Shown: positions 22,401 through 33,330 of the stretch, one piece after another | Numbering within the stretch: the first letter of the stretch is position 1 | Layout: the number at the start of each line of letters is the position of its first letter | Origin: Pyrocephalus nanus | Lineage: Eukaryota > Chordata > Aves > Passeriformes > Tyrannidae | Length of the DNA stretch: 64,000 bases | Reading direction: 5' to 3' | Assembly (NCBI GenBank): GCA_038380795.1 | Contig: CM076270.1 | Coordinates: 22,770,001 to 22,834,000, forward strand | Position numbers and translations under genes: made by a program | Notes under the pieces: generated by a model | What the model was told of the DNA's origin: nothing | What the model saw: only the letters and a program-made list of their open reading frames with translations | The model's database searches: none

Positions 22401-25400
22401 AAAACACAATCAGTTCACAGTTATCTCCGTGCTAATTCAGAGTTTGAAATTGCTGGTGAAAAGTTAAAGCTTTTACTGACATTTCTTATAACAAACTGCT
22501 GGGTTTTGTGATAAATCAAAAATTGAAATGAGGTATTCTGGTGTGATGTTGCTATAAAAAGCCACGAAGAATTCGAAACATCAAAAGCTGTGTTGTTGTC
22601 ATCGTGTTTATCAGGGCAGGGGGAGAGGGTGGTGCAGGTACAGAAGCATTAGAAGAGCCCTACTTTTCCTTGTCCTTGGCTTTGCTGAGTGCTGTGGTGA
22701 AGAGGCTCCAAACTATTTGGTTTTTCTTACAGCAGAGCTTTGGAGTTTAATATTGAGATGCACTCGGTGTGGAGATGCAAACACCCCTCTACGAGGAAGG
22801 ATTGTTTCTATCTTCTCAGATCAATTCCACTGATCTAAGGGCTGGTTTTCCCTGTTTCCCATTTCAGTTTGGCTGAGAGATGGAAGGTACAAGGCTCACC
22901 AGTGGGTCAGTAAATAGCCACTGTCACAGTGTGAGGCTGCACAGGGGACACAGCTGATCTGTGTGACAGAATCAGAGCACTCAGGGCTGCTGGGGATCCT
23001 CAAATCACGGGCACGCTGCAAATGCAGCTCGTTGTGGTGCTCCTGAAAACTGGGGCTGGTCCTCGTTGGGACAGTGGTGGCTCTAGGGAGAAGGTAAATG
23101 TTATCATCCCTTTCTATTTTTGTGTGAGAAGTGTAATTCTTCTGTGGCAGCTCTGCTGGTGACTCTGCTCTTGGACTTCCAGGCTGATGTTCCAACATAT
23201 ACCTGAATTGCTACAGTGCAGGTGTTGTTTGACTGTCAGGGACACTCAGGATCATCAAACAATCCATCCCCATCACAGCTGGGTGGTGGGATCCTTTTCC
23301 TAAAGAGGTTTTAGATGCCCTACATCTTTTGCTCCTGTTGCTCCAGCTGGGGACAATTGCAGAACCTCGTTTTTCTGATATGGAAATTAAAATTTATGTC
23401 TTACCTCTGGAACTATTCACGCCAGTTGTGCTCGCTTGTTCTTATACCAGTGTTCTTTAGCAGAAGAAATCTTGATTTTATTGAAATTTGGGGAATTTTG
23501 CATTTAATTCCAAGGAGATTAAAATTTCTTCAAGTTTTGGACATGCTTGAGAGCTCCCCTTTACAGGGCATCTTAATAGCTCTGCAGTTCTGTGTTTTCT
23601 CTTAATTAGTCTGGGATGGTTGTATAAATCAGAGCAACATTTGTTTTAATAACTTGAGTAGCATTTTTAGATGAGTCATTACCTGACCTTTTCAGTTTAG
23701 TATTCTTTGTCCTGAAGGCATGATTTTGGTGTAAAGTACTCAATTTTGGTACTTGACACAGGAAAGCGAAATGAATCACCTCTGTAGGTAGATGTGCCTA
23801 TTAAAGATGGTATTTTCAATAGTCATTTCAATGACTTGGCCAGTATTTATGTAGCATTTCTAAATCTTAAAAACATGCGACTTGGAGAAAAAAAAAAAAA
23901 AGTTCTGAAAAAATGTTTTGATGTCCATCTTCAGAGAAACTTAACGCTGTTTAATGCAAGTTATTTCAGCAGAGAGACAACAGTCAGCTGTAGGCCTTTG
24001 CTTCTGGCAACAGATTCTAAAGTTTCATGATTCCTACCTGTTCAGAAATCCAGTTACTTTAGGGGTTATTTCAATAGAACTAACAAAACAATTTGTGAAA
24101 ATAATTCCAATGTCAGAGAATGTTTGAGGAGGAAAGGAGTCCAGGAGGAAAAGAGTCCAGAGAGAAAATGGCTTTATTAGTTGAGTGCTAGCTGAATGTT
24201 AATGGAAATTATTCTCTTTAATTTCAAGTGATGGGAACCGAAAATGTTTACAAAATATTTTTTTTTTATAGTCCCTCAGGAAAAATGCGGTTGCCAAATC
24301 TAAAAGTGTGTGATTGAAGGCTGCTTATTCCATTTCACAGACCCTCTGCCTCAAGTGGTGACTGTGGCAATGAGCTTGGTAGAGCTCCTTTTAGAATTTG
24401 ATTGTGCTTTCATCACAGGGGAACTGCCAGGTTTGGATTGGAGTGATTTCCCTGTCATTTCCTGTTTGGAATATCAGAGTACAGTTCAGTTTTGCTTTTA
24501 TGTTTCTTTTGCAGTGGAAATGTATGTTAAATATTTCATTTCTGTCTCAAACATCATGCGATGCTGTACCAGCATGTTTTCCATCAGGCAGTTTTCAACA
24601 ACCTGTATCCACCAGGCAACGAGACAACACTTGGAGAAGGGAAAAAAATAAAAAAAAATTGACATTCATACTGGCATTTAGCAGGTCACCCCAGGGGATG
24701 GGAACAGCCAGCTGATAGGCTGCTGAAGGTCATGGAAATCTAGACCAGTAGCAAACTGTTAATTATTCACAGATTTCGGAATTAGCTCGTTTATTTTGTG
24801 GTTTATTTCCCTGGAAGTTTCTTGTTGAACTTGTTGGTTCCTGATTGTTTATTTCGACTGCCCACTGCAAGCTTGGCTGCAAGATCAGTTGTTTAGGAGG
24901 TGGTCATGGATCAGATTGAATTTTGTTGACCTCATTAGCTCATGAGAGACAAACCCAGGCTATTTAAAAATAACAAATTTGGACTTTTTTTTCTTATTTA
25001 GAGGACTGTACTCATAATCTCCTAATAACCAAAAACTTCAGGGGTCCAATGATAACAAAAATAACAATAAAGTTTGATAAAATTTGGAACAAATTTAAAA
25101 ATCTTCCTTTAGAGAAAAATTCCCTCTCCATTGCGGAAGGGATTTGTTGCAAGTGTCAGTACCCATCGCTGAGTTACCTGGCTCTTACCAGGTGAGTTCT
25201 GAAACTCATCTGCAGGTATTCTGCAAGGAATGCTTTTTCTGCTTTAAGATAATTTCCAGTTTTGAAGCCCAGTACCCAATGCCAATACATCCTTTTAGCA
25301 TGAAGATGCCATTCCAAAGAGTTCATCCTGAACAAATGGTTATTTGGATCTCATTGTACAGGGGGATGAAAATTGGCTCTCAAGGGGTCCGAGGGCAACT

Positions 25401-28400
25401 GTGGGCATTGCCTGGCAGCGCTGAGGGGCTGCAGCAAAGAAACAAAACACATTTCAGAGCAAAACTGAGATTGCAGAGACTAATCTGATGATTGAATGAC
25501 AGTTGGGTGCTCAGTTTATAATGAGGAAATAGAGAAAGAATTAAACCCTTTGACAGGTGGGTTTGAACGGGGATCTGTGTCCCTGAGGGAAAGAGTGGGA
25601 GTGCAGGACAAGAGTTCACCCTGGCAAACCTCGAGCTCAGTGGCAATGGAAATTTTTCATTAATGAAACCTTTCTACGTTGTTACTTTGCTGAAATTGTT
25701 TTCATTTTGGATGATAACACTCCTGTGAATCAGCAGAGCTGTGAGGGGACAGGGCAGCTGATGGGCTCAGCTCTGCTATCTCCTGCCTGCACGTGGGACA
25801 TTTCGGGTGGGCACTTATCTGTGGGCACAGGGGGACCTGCAGGGAGGGGACAAGAGCCTGAGGGGTGGTTCTGCCATCAGAGCACTGTTTGTAAGCTGGC
25901 TGTGAATAGATGGAACCTGAAAGCAGTAAAACGCTGAGGTCTCGTCCAACCACGCACAAGGAGGAGCAGGATGTAAAACCTCTGTGCGTTCGTAAGGTAG
26001 ATCTTGATGATTTAGGACAGTCAAGGTAGATTTGGAGAGCTCTAGAAAAGTTTTAGTAGTGGTGCCACAAATTCTAACAATTACAAGAGACTTGATTGAG
26101 AGTCCTAATTTGTAAAAAATGCTATGCTTCCCTTAAAGAAGAGTCTTTAATACTTTTGTTTTAGTATTTGTGATAATCTATTAATCTATTAATCAGATTC
26201 CTTTTCCCTGTCAATTTTTCTCACCCACAGTAGTCTGGAGGACCTTGATGTTTTGTTTTGTTTTCAATTTGTTTTAAAATCTCTTGCACATCAGGGGGTG
26301 TATTTCTAAAACTTCTGTGTTCATCTCAGTAAGACAACTTCTCTTTATGCTCTGAGCAGCCATGATCCCAAATTTCTCATTTACTCTTCCATTAACTCCT
26401 TGTCTACAAACCAAAACCAGATTTTGCTCTAGTCAGGCTGCAGCAATATTCTGAACACCAATTCTTTTCCCACTGCCAAAACACAGTAGGTGGAATATTA
26501 CTGTGCCTTGAATCTTTAATTGTTTCTGGTGGTTGTTTTGTTGTTGAGTTTAATTTATTTAAGCATGTAACTAGTAAATATTCAGTACTCCCGTTGTGTC
26601 ATGAAAAAGGTTTCTTATGCTGTACAGCAGAAGGTACAAGAGGACTGAATGTCTGGGGCTTCATTTTTCCTGTTAAATTGGTTATTCTAAACAATTGGAA
26701 GTAAATGGCATGGAGAGAAAGTGCTAAAATGCTACTGGTTTTAGCTGTGTTTTTCCCATGTATGGATTGAGATGAGGCTTCTCCTGCAGAAAACCTCCCC
26801 TAAGAGGATATTTGCAGCCACCAGGGATTATCCATATCTGTCCACTGCAACTGCACTGGCCTGTGCTGCATTCTCTTGGGGGTCTTTCTGAGTTTTGTAC
26901 GTCTTGGTGGTGCTTTAATGTTAACCTGCTAGTGCCAGCAGTCATAAAACCCTTCTCTCTGCTCTTGGAAAAGAGAAATTCTCCAGGATTAATGGAAAAA
27001 ATCTTGGTGACGACGTCTCAGATTTTAAATTACAGCAATGAGAGACATTATACTGAAGTTCATAGAATCATAGTTGTCTTCTAAAATATCTTCTTTCAGA
27101 AATGGAAAACTTAATTTTCCCATATTCACATTACATAGATTACCTTCTGTATTCTTGTGTTTGAGAGTCTGACATCTAAAAAGCTCTATTTTCCCAAGTT
27201 TCACTATTTTACGTCCATCTCCATTGTTTTACTCCAAGATACTGTTCTTTTGCACCTCATTTCAAATTCAAGTGAATGTTTCCATGATTTTTAGTTGTTC
27301 TGAGACTTGTTTTATTCACTGATTTGATTTTGCAAACAAAAGAACATGCTGCTTCTCCTATTTTAATAATATTTCCCTCACTGAAGATATTTGTCAAATT
27401 ACCTGTAATTCTTTTTGCCCAATCTAAGGCAGTTCTAAGACAAGCATTAGCCAATAGTAGTTTCCACAAATTAGACTGGGTAATCAATAATTTAGATTCA
27501 TTAGTGGAAAGGAACAAAGGCCTCTCTTTATTCCCATGGGAGTTTTACAGAAAACAGGCAGGAAATGCTTTAGCATCAAGTGGAAAAGGTACTGAAGGAC
27601 TGAACTTCAAATACATTGGGCTTTAAATACAAACCTCATTTGTAGTCAGGAAATAACCTCTGTTTTTAAACTTTAATGGGAAAATTAAGTTGTTCCTGCT
27701 CAGATTTCTGGGAGAGCATTTCCTGGTTCAGTACTTTATGTAGCCAAATACTACAGAAGTTCTGGGTGGTTTAGATGTCTGTTTAGATTCTGTCTCTCCC
27801 TCTTCTAATTTAGAACTCAAAGTTAGAGTTGAACTATCTTTCCACCATCAAGGTCTGTCTTTCGCCTCTTTGTCTCCTAAAGTTGAGGTTTTTTGTATCC
27901 TTATTTTCTTCATATCAGTTCCACAACTTCTCTCTTCTGCCCATGGGCTCTGGGCTGTCCTGTGAATTGCTAACATTCCCCTGGGAAGTTCTAGCAAATG
28001 TAAAATATGATATGGCTTATCATTGTTTTCTACTGCTGCTATAGGATCCAATATGAATATATCCTTTTTTAAGTTTGAAGGGTTCCACTCTCCTCTGGCG
28101 TGTTCCTCTGGAGGGATGCAGGAAACAATCATTTTACCAAAACTTCTGTGATTTGTGGTACTGTTTATAAAGGATCATTCAACTCCAGGGCCTTAGAGAA
28201 TAATGATAAACCAACACAAATCAAAGTCGGCCATAGAAACATTGGCACGTACCCTAAAAATAAAGATACTATCAAGATGAACTTGAAAATAAAATGCATT
28301 CACCTTGCATGCAAGATACTCCCATGACAGATGTTTTTGTCTTCCCTGCAACTGTATATAGGCATGTTCTTTCCATTAACTAGTCTGTGATTACAAACTG

Positions 28401-29890
28401 GAATATGATCGTGTGCGCTTAAGGCATGATGGAAATTGGAGAGCTGTGTCAAATAAAGGGGCAGGGTTGAAATATTGATGACCTTTCAACATCACTGACC
28501 AAGCTGGAAAGCAGCAGGTGAGTAATGTCTGCTGGGAAATTCTCACTGAAATTGAGAAATTAAAAATTCCTGCAGCCTTGGGATAAGTCCATCTGCTGAA
28601 ATGTCCTCCCTGGATATGAGAATGTCCTGCTGAACTAGACTGGATTACACCATGAGCTGGGACAATCCTGCACTCACAAATCCCCCACTGAAATAATGGC
28701 AGATCTGTTTTCACTGAGCATGGTGCCTGAAGGAATTTGTAGATCTTGAGGCAGTAAAACAATTGTCATTTTAGGCAGGCCCCCAGGAGTATTTAGTTAA
28801 AAACTGCAGGCACAATTTCAGTAACAGAAGTTATTCACTCTTCTGAACAACTTTCTAAACAGCTAAAATTCAGTAACAGAATTTTATTTTTTCATCTGAT
28901 CAATGGATATGCTTTTTCTGTTTGTTTTATGAGAAGAATGAGAAGAGTAGATGAAGGAAGCCTGAGGGGAGCATTTCCATGAGAGAGATGTTAATTGTTT
29001 AGTTAACTTGAAAAATTGAAGAGGTAGGTGTACAGGATAATTAGTGTACATGGGAGTCCAGCCAGGAAATCTCAGTCCTTCCCACTGAAAAACTTCAAGT
29101 GGATACAACTAAACTCCAAGGTAATGGATTTCATCCAGACAAAAAGAATCATATTTCTAATAACACTACTTTTAGGATGTCCCTGATTCGATTAATTTCA
29201 GTTCAAATTTTCCACTAAATTTAGAAAAATTAATGACTGGAAGAAGCTCATCCAAATTATCATTTACAAGAGAACCTTCATTTGTAGCAATTACCCAGCA
29301 CAGAATATTAAGCTGAGAGAAAAGATACTTCAGGCTTTTCAACCTCCTTCGACGTTCATCTGTTGTGTTAACTTTGGAAAGACATTTTACACCTTTATGG
29401 CCCTCTGCTTAAAAACCTGCCTGGTTTGTTCAGATTAATTGGAAAATTCCAGTTTGATTTGCATTATGGAGAATACGTGTCTTGCTACTAATGCCTGATA
29501 GTCTATCCAGCTTCCATCTATCTCACCAAGAAACTGTAAAAGCTGTAGACAGGTCAAACTATTGAGGGAGAAATCTAAAGAAGAATTGCTTTTTCTGGCT
29601 CTGTTTTTTGGGTCTTTTTGATACTTTCTGCTTCTGCTTAGCTCTTGTTTTTGTGTCTCTCACATTCAATCATTTTTGTCTGACCATTTCCTTGCATTAA
29701 ATTGTCCAGATTTAAGTAACTGTCATCAGGCAGCATGATTTATATAAACATTACTCTGACTTTCTCTTGTGCTGATCTCTTATCAAAATGCACCTATTCA
29801 TTAATAAAAAGCTGCTGATTAAATAAGGCCAGGCACAGATACAGTAATTTATGCTCAGCTGACTGAATCTTGAAGAGAGTATATCAGTGA

Positions 29891-30172
29891 ACTTTCTGGC
29901 CTTGTTCTTTCTTAATATTTTCAGAAAACCCTTCCTATACAAATATTGCAGTAGCAGTTTACCACCGAGCCGATATACCTAATCCCAGGATTAATTTTGT
30001 ATGCCCATCAGTAGTGAAGCAAGATGGATTTAATAGACCATTAGCCTTTCAGCATGATAATTTTCACGTCACTTATCCTGCTGGGTTAATTGCTTTAAAA
30101 TGGATATTATTGACCTCAATCCTAGAGGCAAACAGAGAACATCTTATTCATTTCCCAAATGTACATTCTTAG
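29891..30172 (+). pseudogene. Possible TM4SF20-like relic (stop-to-stop open segment)
   Basis: A 93-codon stop-free segment without a start codon contains a splice-acceptor-like tract (cttaatattttcag) at its beginning. Its translation includes GFNRP and, 28 residues later, EANREHLIHF. These resemble GFNKP and EENKHRLIHF as I recall them in the extracellular loop of human TM4SF20, whose gene lies between MFF and AGFG1. The hydrophobic fourth helix that should follow is absent in this frame. The strand is + here whereas I recall human TM4SF20 on the opposite strand to MFF. The match may be coincidence. Confidence 0.2.
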
Positions 30173-31564
30173 ACTCCTGTTTCTTTTGGTCCTGACAAAA
30201 AATCCCCTCGATTATGTGTTTGTATATTATAATTTATACCCTATTGGCCCATATTTCAGAGCTTAACAAAGCAACATCTTTCTGATATTAATATGCACAA
30301 CTGCAATTTTAAGTTCTATTTTTTTTATGTAAAGAGAAACTTTGGAAGCATTAAAAAAAAATAAACGTTTTACCTCTTGTTAGGAAAACATTTTTAATGC
30401 TAAAAGCTGTAGCAGGTGCAGCAGGGATTAGGCACTTTTGGAATAAACAGCTGGCCAGTATATTTCCAACTGCAAAATTCTGGTCATTGGGAGGAGATAA
30501 TGAAGAATTAATTTTGTCAGAGAAGCTGTAGGAAAGGAAATTCGGGTTCTAGAGTAGAGAAAAATGTATTATGAAAAAGAAAAAGAGTAAAGCTGAAGAG
30601 TAGAGGTTTTATTCGTGTGTATTATTTGTGGATTGTTTCTGTTAGTAATTTAGAGAATACATGGGCCAGCTGTTTTGAGGGAATTAGTCCCACAGATCTT
30701 AGGGGTATCTGTAAAAGGGTATATCCTCACATGTGCCTAAAGTCTCATTCTGCAGTTTCCTGGGGTAAATTTGCTTTAGAAGATAAAGAATGGAGAGGCT
30801 TGGTATTTACAAAAAGTGATTCTAAACCAAATTAACATTAACAAAGGTAATTTATCTGCTAGCAAAAGCCTATCTTGGTTTGACAGGCTTATCAAATGCC
30901 TGAATAAGGGCAGAACTTCACGAAACAAATTAGAGCTAAAGGACTCCTATTGAGCTTTGTGATTGAACAGTGCTAGGATTTTCCCTGGGAGCTCAGTTCT
31001 ACATTTTACTGGCAATGACAATGTCAATGACAGTGGTGTTGTTTTTATGAGCAGCCAGTCCTGTGTGGCATTCACGTGAGCACATTCATGACAGAAGCAG
31101 TTGAAGCTGGATGTTACAAACCACCTTTGACTCCAGTTGAAATAAAACCTGGCTGTGTGTAGCAACTCTGCTGCAGCAGGTGTGTGGCCAATCATTGCTC
31201 TCCAAAGTGTTTTTCTAGGAAAAAAAAAAACAAAACCACAAACAAACTTGTTTTTTAACCTTGAAAATTTTTTTTCCCCCCTAAATTTAGGTCGTCTACT
31301 TTAGGGCGTTTAGGTTATTGGCAAAGCTACGATGTTATAGCGTGTTCTGTAAAAGGCAGAAAAAGAAGAAAATCTTCTGAATAACAGGAAGATCAGCATT
31401 TCAGAGAGAAGTGAAAAATTAGAGGATGCGGTGAGGATTTGGTCCTTGAAAGATTGGAAATATTTCCTGTTTGCTTTTAAGAATGTTATTTAAGGACTGG
31501 TGATTATTTAATGATTTAGTGATGTTTATTTTTCACTATGAATATCTTCTGCCATCCATACTAG

Positions 31565-31601
<37 letters not shown>
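31565..31601. repeat. A37 homopolymer
   Basis: Uninterrupted run of 37 A in the MRPL44-AGFG1 intergenic region, with no recognisable element body upstream. It may be a microsatellite or a retroposon tail. Confidence 0.8.
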
Positions 31602-31604
<3 letters not shown>

Positions 31605-32199
31605 ACAGAGCATTGCATTCATTGTGTTTAAAACTTAGAACTGGTTGATCAGCTCACGTAAATCAGCATATCCAGAGGTATCAGAAAAGAAATGCCAAAT
31701 TACTGATGCTGAACACCTAGTCCTAGATTTTTTAACTTAAACTGTGAGGAAAACAGAGTGGATCAGATCCTGCTCCTATGTGTACCGACGTCAGAGACAC
31801 AAAACTTGACCCTAAATACATTGCGTGGGGAAATCATTAAACCTTAAAAGATTTTAAACACATCGAGTGTCGCCAGGCAGTTTTGCAAATTGAATCACCG
31901 AATTATGAAGTGCGTTAACTTTTTTTTTTTAACAATAATTTTGCGCACCGTTGAAAAATATTCCTTTGAGCATCTCTGTAAGGAACATTCGGGTATTTCG
32001 CGGATCAGGGGCTGGTTTGAGTTCAGTCCAGTTCTGAGGGTTCCTCTGGGGTGCAGATGGACGTGACTGCTGGCCCAGCTCTCCCTGAGGGGGGAGCGAC
32101 CAGCAGGGCACCCACAGCCAAATTCCCAGGAGGACACTGAGCAGGCAAATTCTCATCTCCGTCAAAAAAAAAAAAAAAAAAAAGCAGAGACAGTGAGAG

Positions 32200-33330
32200 T
32201 GGCGTTCTCGCAAACCCTGCTGGTGCGAACCGCACTGGAGACCCTCACGGAACCCGGGTCACCCCCCCGCCCGCCTGGCGCTCACCCCGCGGTGTGAGGG
32301 GGGCGCGGCTGGAGCACCCTCGCCGGGCAGCGGGGAGATCCCGTCCTCCCCGAGAAAAGGCGAACAGCGCTGTTTGTTTATTGATATTTTATTGATATTC
32401 TCCCACACGTCCCCTCTCCCCCCGCCCCGCCGGGTCACGCCGGGTGACTCTGCCCCGCCTGAGGCGCCGCCGCGGGCGGGGGTCGCGGCGTGAGGGGCGG
32501 GCAGGCGGGAGGGAGGGGCTGCAGCGCGTCCTCCGGGGCGGGCGGGGGCGCTGCGTGCGCGCCGGGCTCCTCCGCCGCCGCCATCTCCGCCGCTGAGCTC
32601 ATAAAGGTGTCGCGCAGGTTCCGCCTGGGCTCGTCATTCCGCCGCCCCGGGCCCGCTGCCGCCGCTTTCCCCGCGCCGCGGTCCCCGCCCGCTCCCTCCC
32701 TCCCTTCTTCTCTCCCTCCCTCGCGGGGCCGCCGCTTCGCGTCAGCGCCCACCGCGCTCCCGCCCCGGCCCCGTCGGCGGGCGCCGGTTGTGCCCTCCCC
32801 GCCCCTTCCTCCCCTGTCCGCCCGTCCCCCCCCTCCCGCCGGCCGGGCCCCGGAGCGCCGCCGCCGCCGCCGCGGGGCTGTGAGCGGGGCCCGGCGCCGT
32901 GCCGGGCCGTCCCCTCGCCGGCGGGGCCATGGCCGCGAGCGCCAAGCGGAAGCAGGAGGAGAAGCACCTGAAGCTGCTGCGGGAGATGAGCAGCCTCCCG
33001 CCCAACCGCAAGTGCTTCGACTGCGACCAGCGCGGCCCCACCTACACCGACATGACCGTGGGCAGCTTCGTGTGCACCTCCTGCTCCGGCATCCTGTGAG
33101 TGAGTGAGGGCGGCCGGGCGCGCTGCCCTGCCTGCCGCCGGCCCGGCCACGTCTCCCGGGGAAGTGAAGGGGAGGGGAGGGGAGGAGGCCGTGGGAGGCT
33201 TTCCCGGGCGCTGTCGCTGGAAATGCCCGTCGGAGCCCCCCGTTGCGGGGGTGGCGGCGGCTGGCGGGGTGTGCGGGGCTGGGGCACGGCCCGGAGCTCA
33301 TCGCGGGGAGGTTTCTCCGGCACGTAGCAA
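32200..33330. promoter_or_regulatory. CpG island and promoter of AGFG1
   Basis: A strongly GC/CpG-rich block with CCTCCC and CGCC runs and trinucleotide-like (gccgcc) stretches surrounds the AGFG1 start. No TATA box is obvious. The ATG is in a good Kozak context (gccATGG). Transcription start position cannot be fixed from sequence alone. Confidence 0.75.
32929..33095 (+). CDS. AGFG1: AGFG1 exon 1 (N-terminus and zinc finger)
   Basis: Encodes MAASAKRKQEEKHLKLLREM and the complete four-cysteine finger ending SCSGIL; donor gtgagt at 33096, phase 2. The human protein begins with the same MAASAKRKQEEKHLK. Confidence 0.97.

Larger units (their letters stand above)
19490..32199. other. Intergenic region between MRPL44 and AGFG1
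   Basis: About 12.7 kb of mostly AT-rich sequence. Short open frames occur on both strands, but none has a convincing family match, splice framework or length. TM4SF20 is expected between MFF and AGFG1 by human gene order and is not recognisable as an intact gene. Parts around 29.7-30.1 kb, rich in ATTA and TAAT motifs, have the look of conserved non-coding DNA, but this cannot be shown from one sequence. Confidence 0.7.

Noticed and set aside
27057..27078. tcatagaatcatag string resembling the CR1 terminal repeat
   Set aside because: Only 14 bases match and no CR1 body follows on either side.
27324..27626. 100-codon + strand frame (LANSSFHKLDWVINNLDSLV) considered as a retroviral fragment
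   Set aside because: No diagnostic retroviral motif, no flanking LTR pair, and the opposite strand is equally open.
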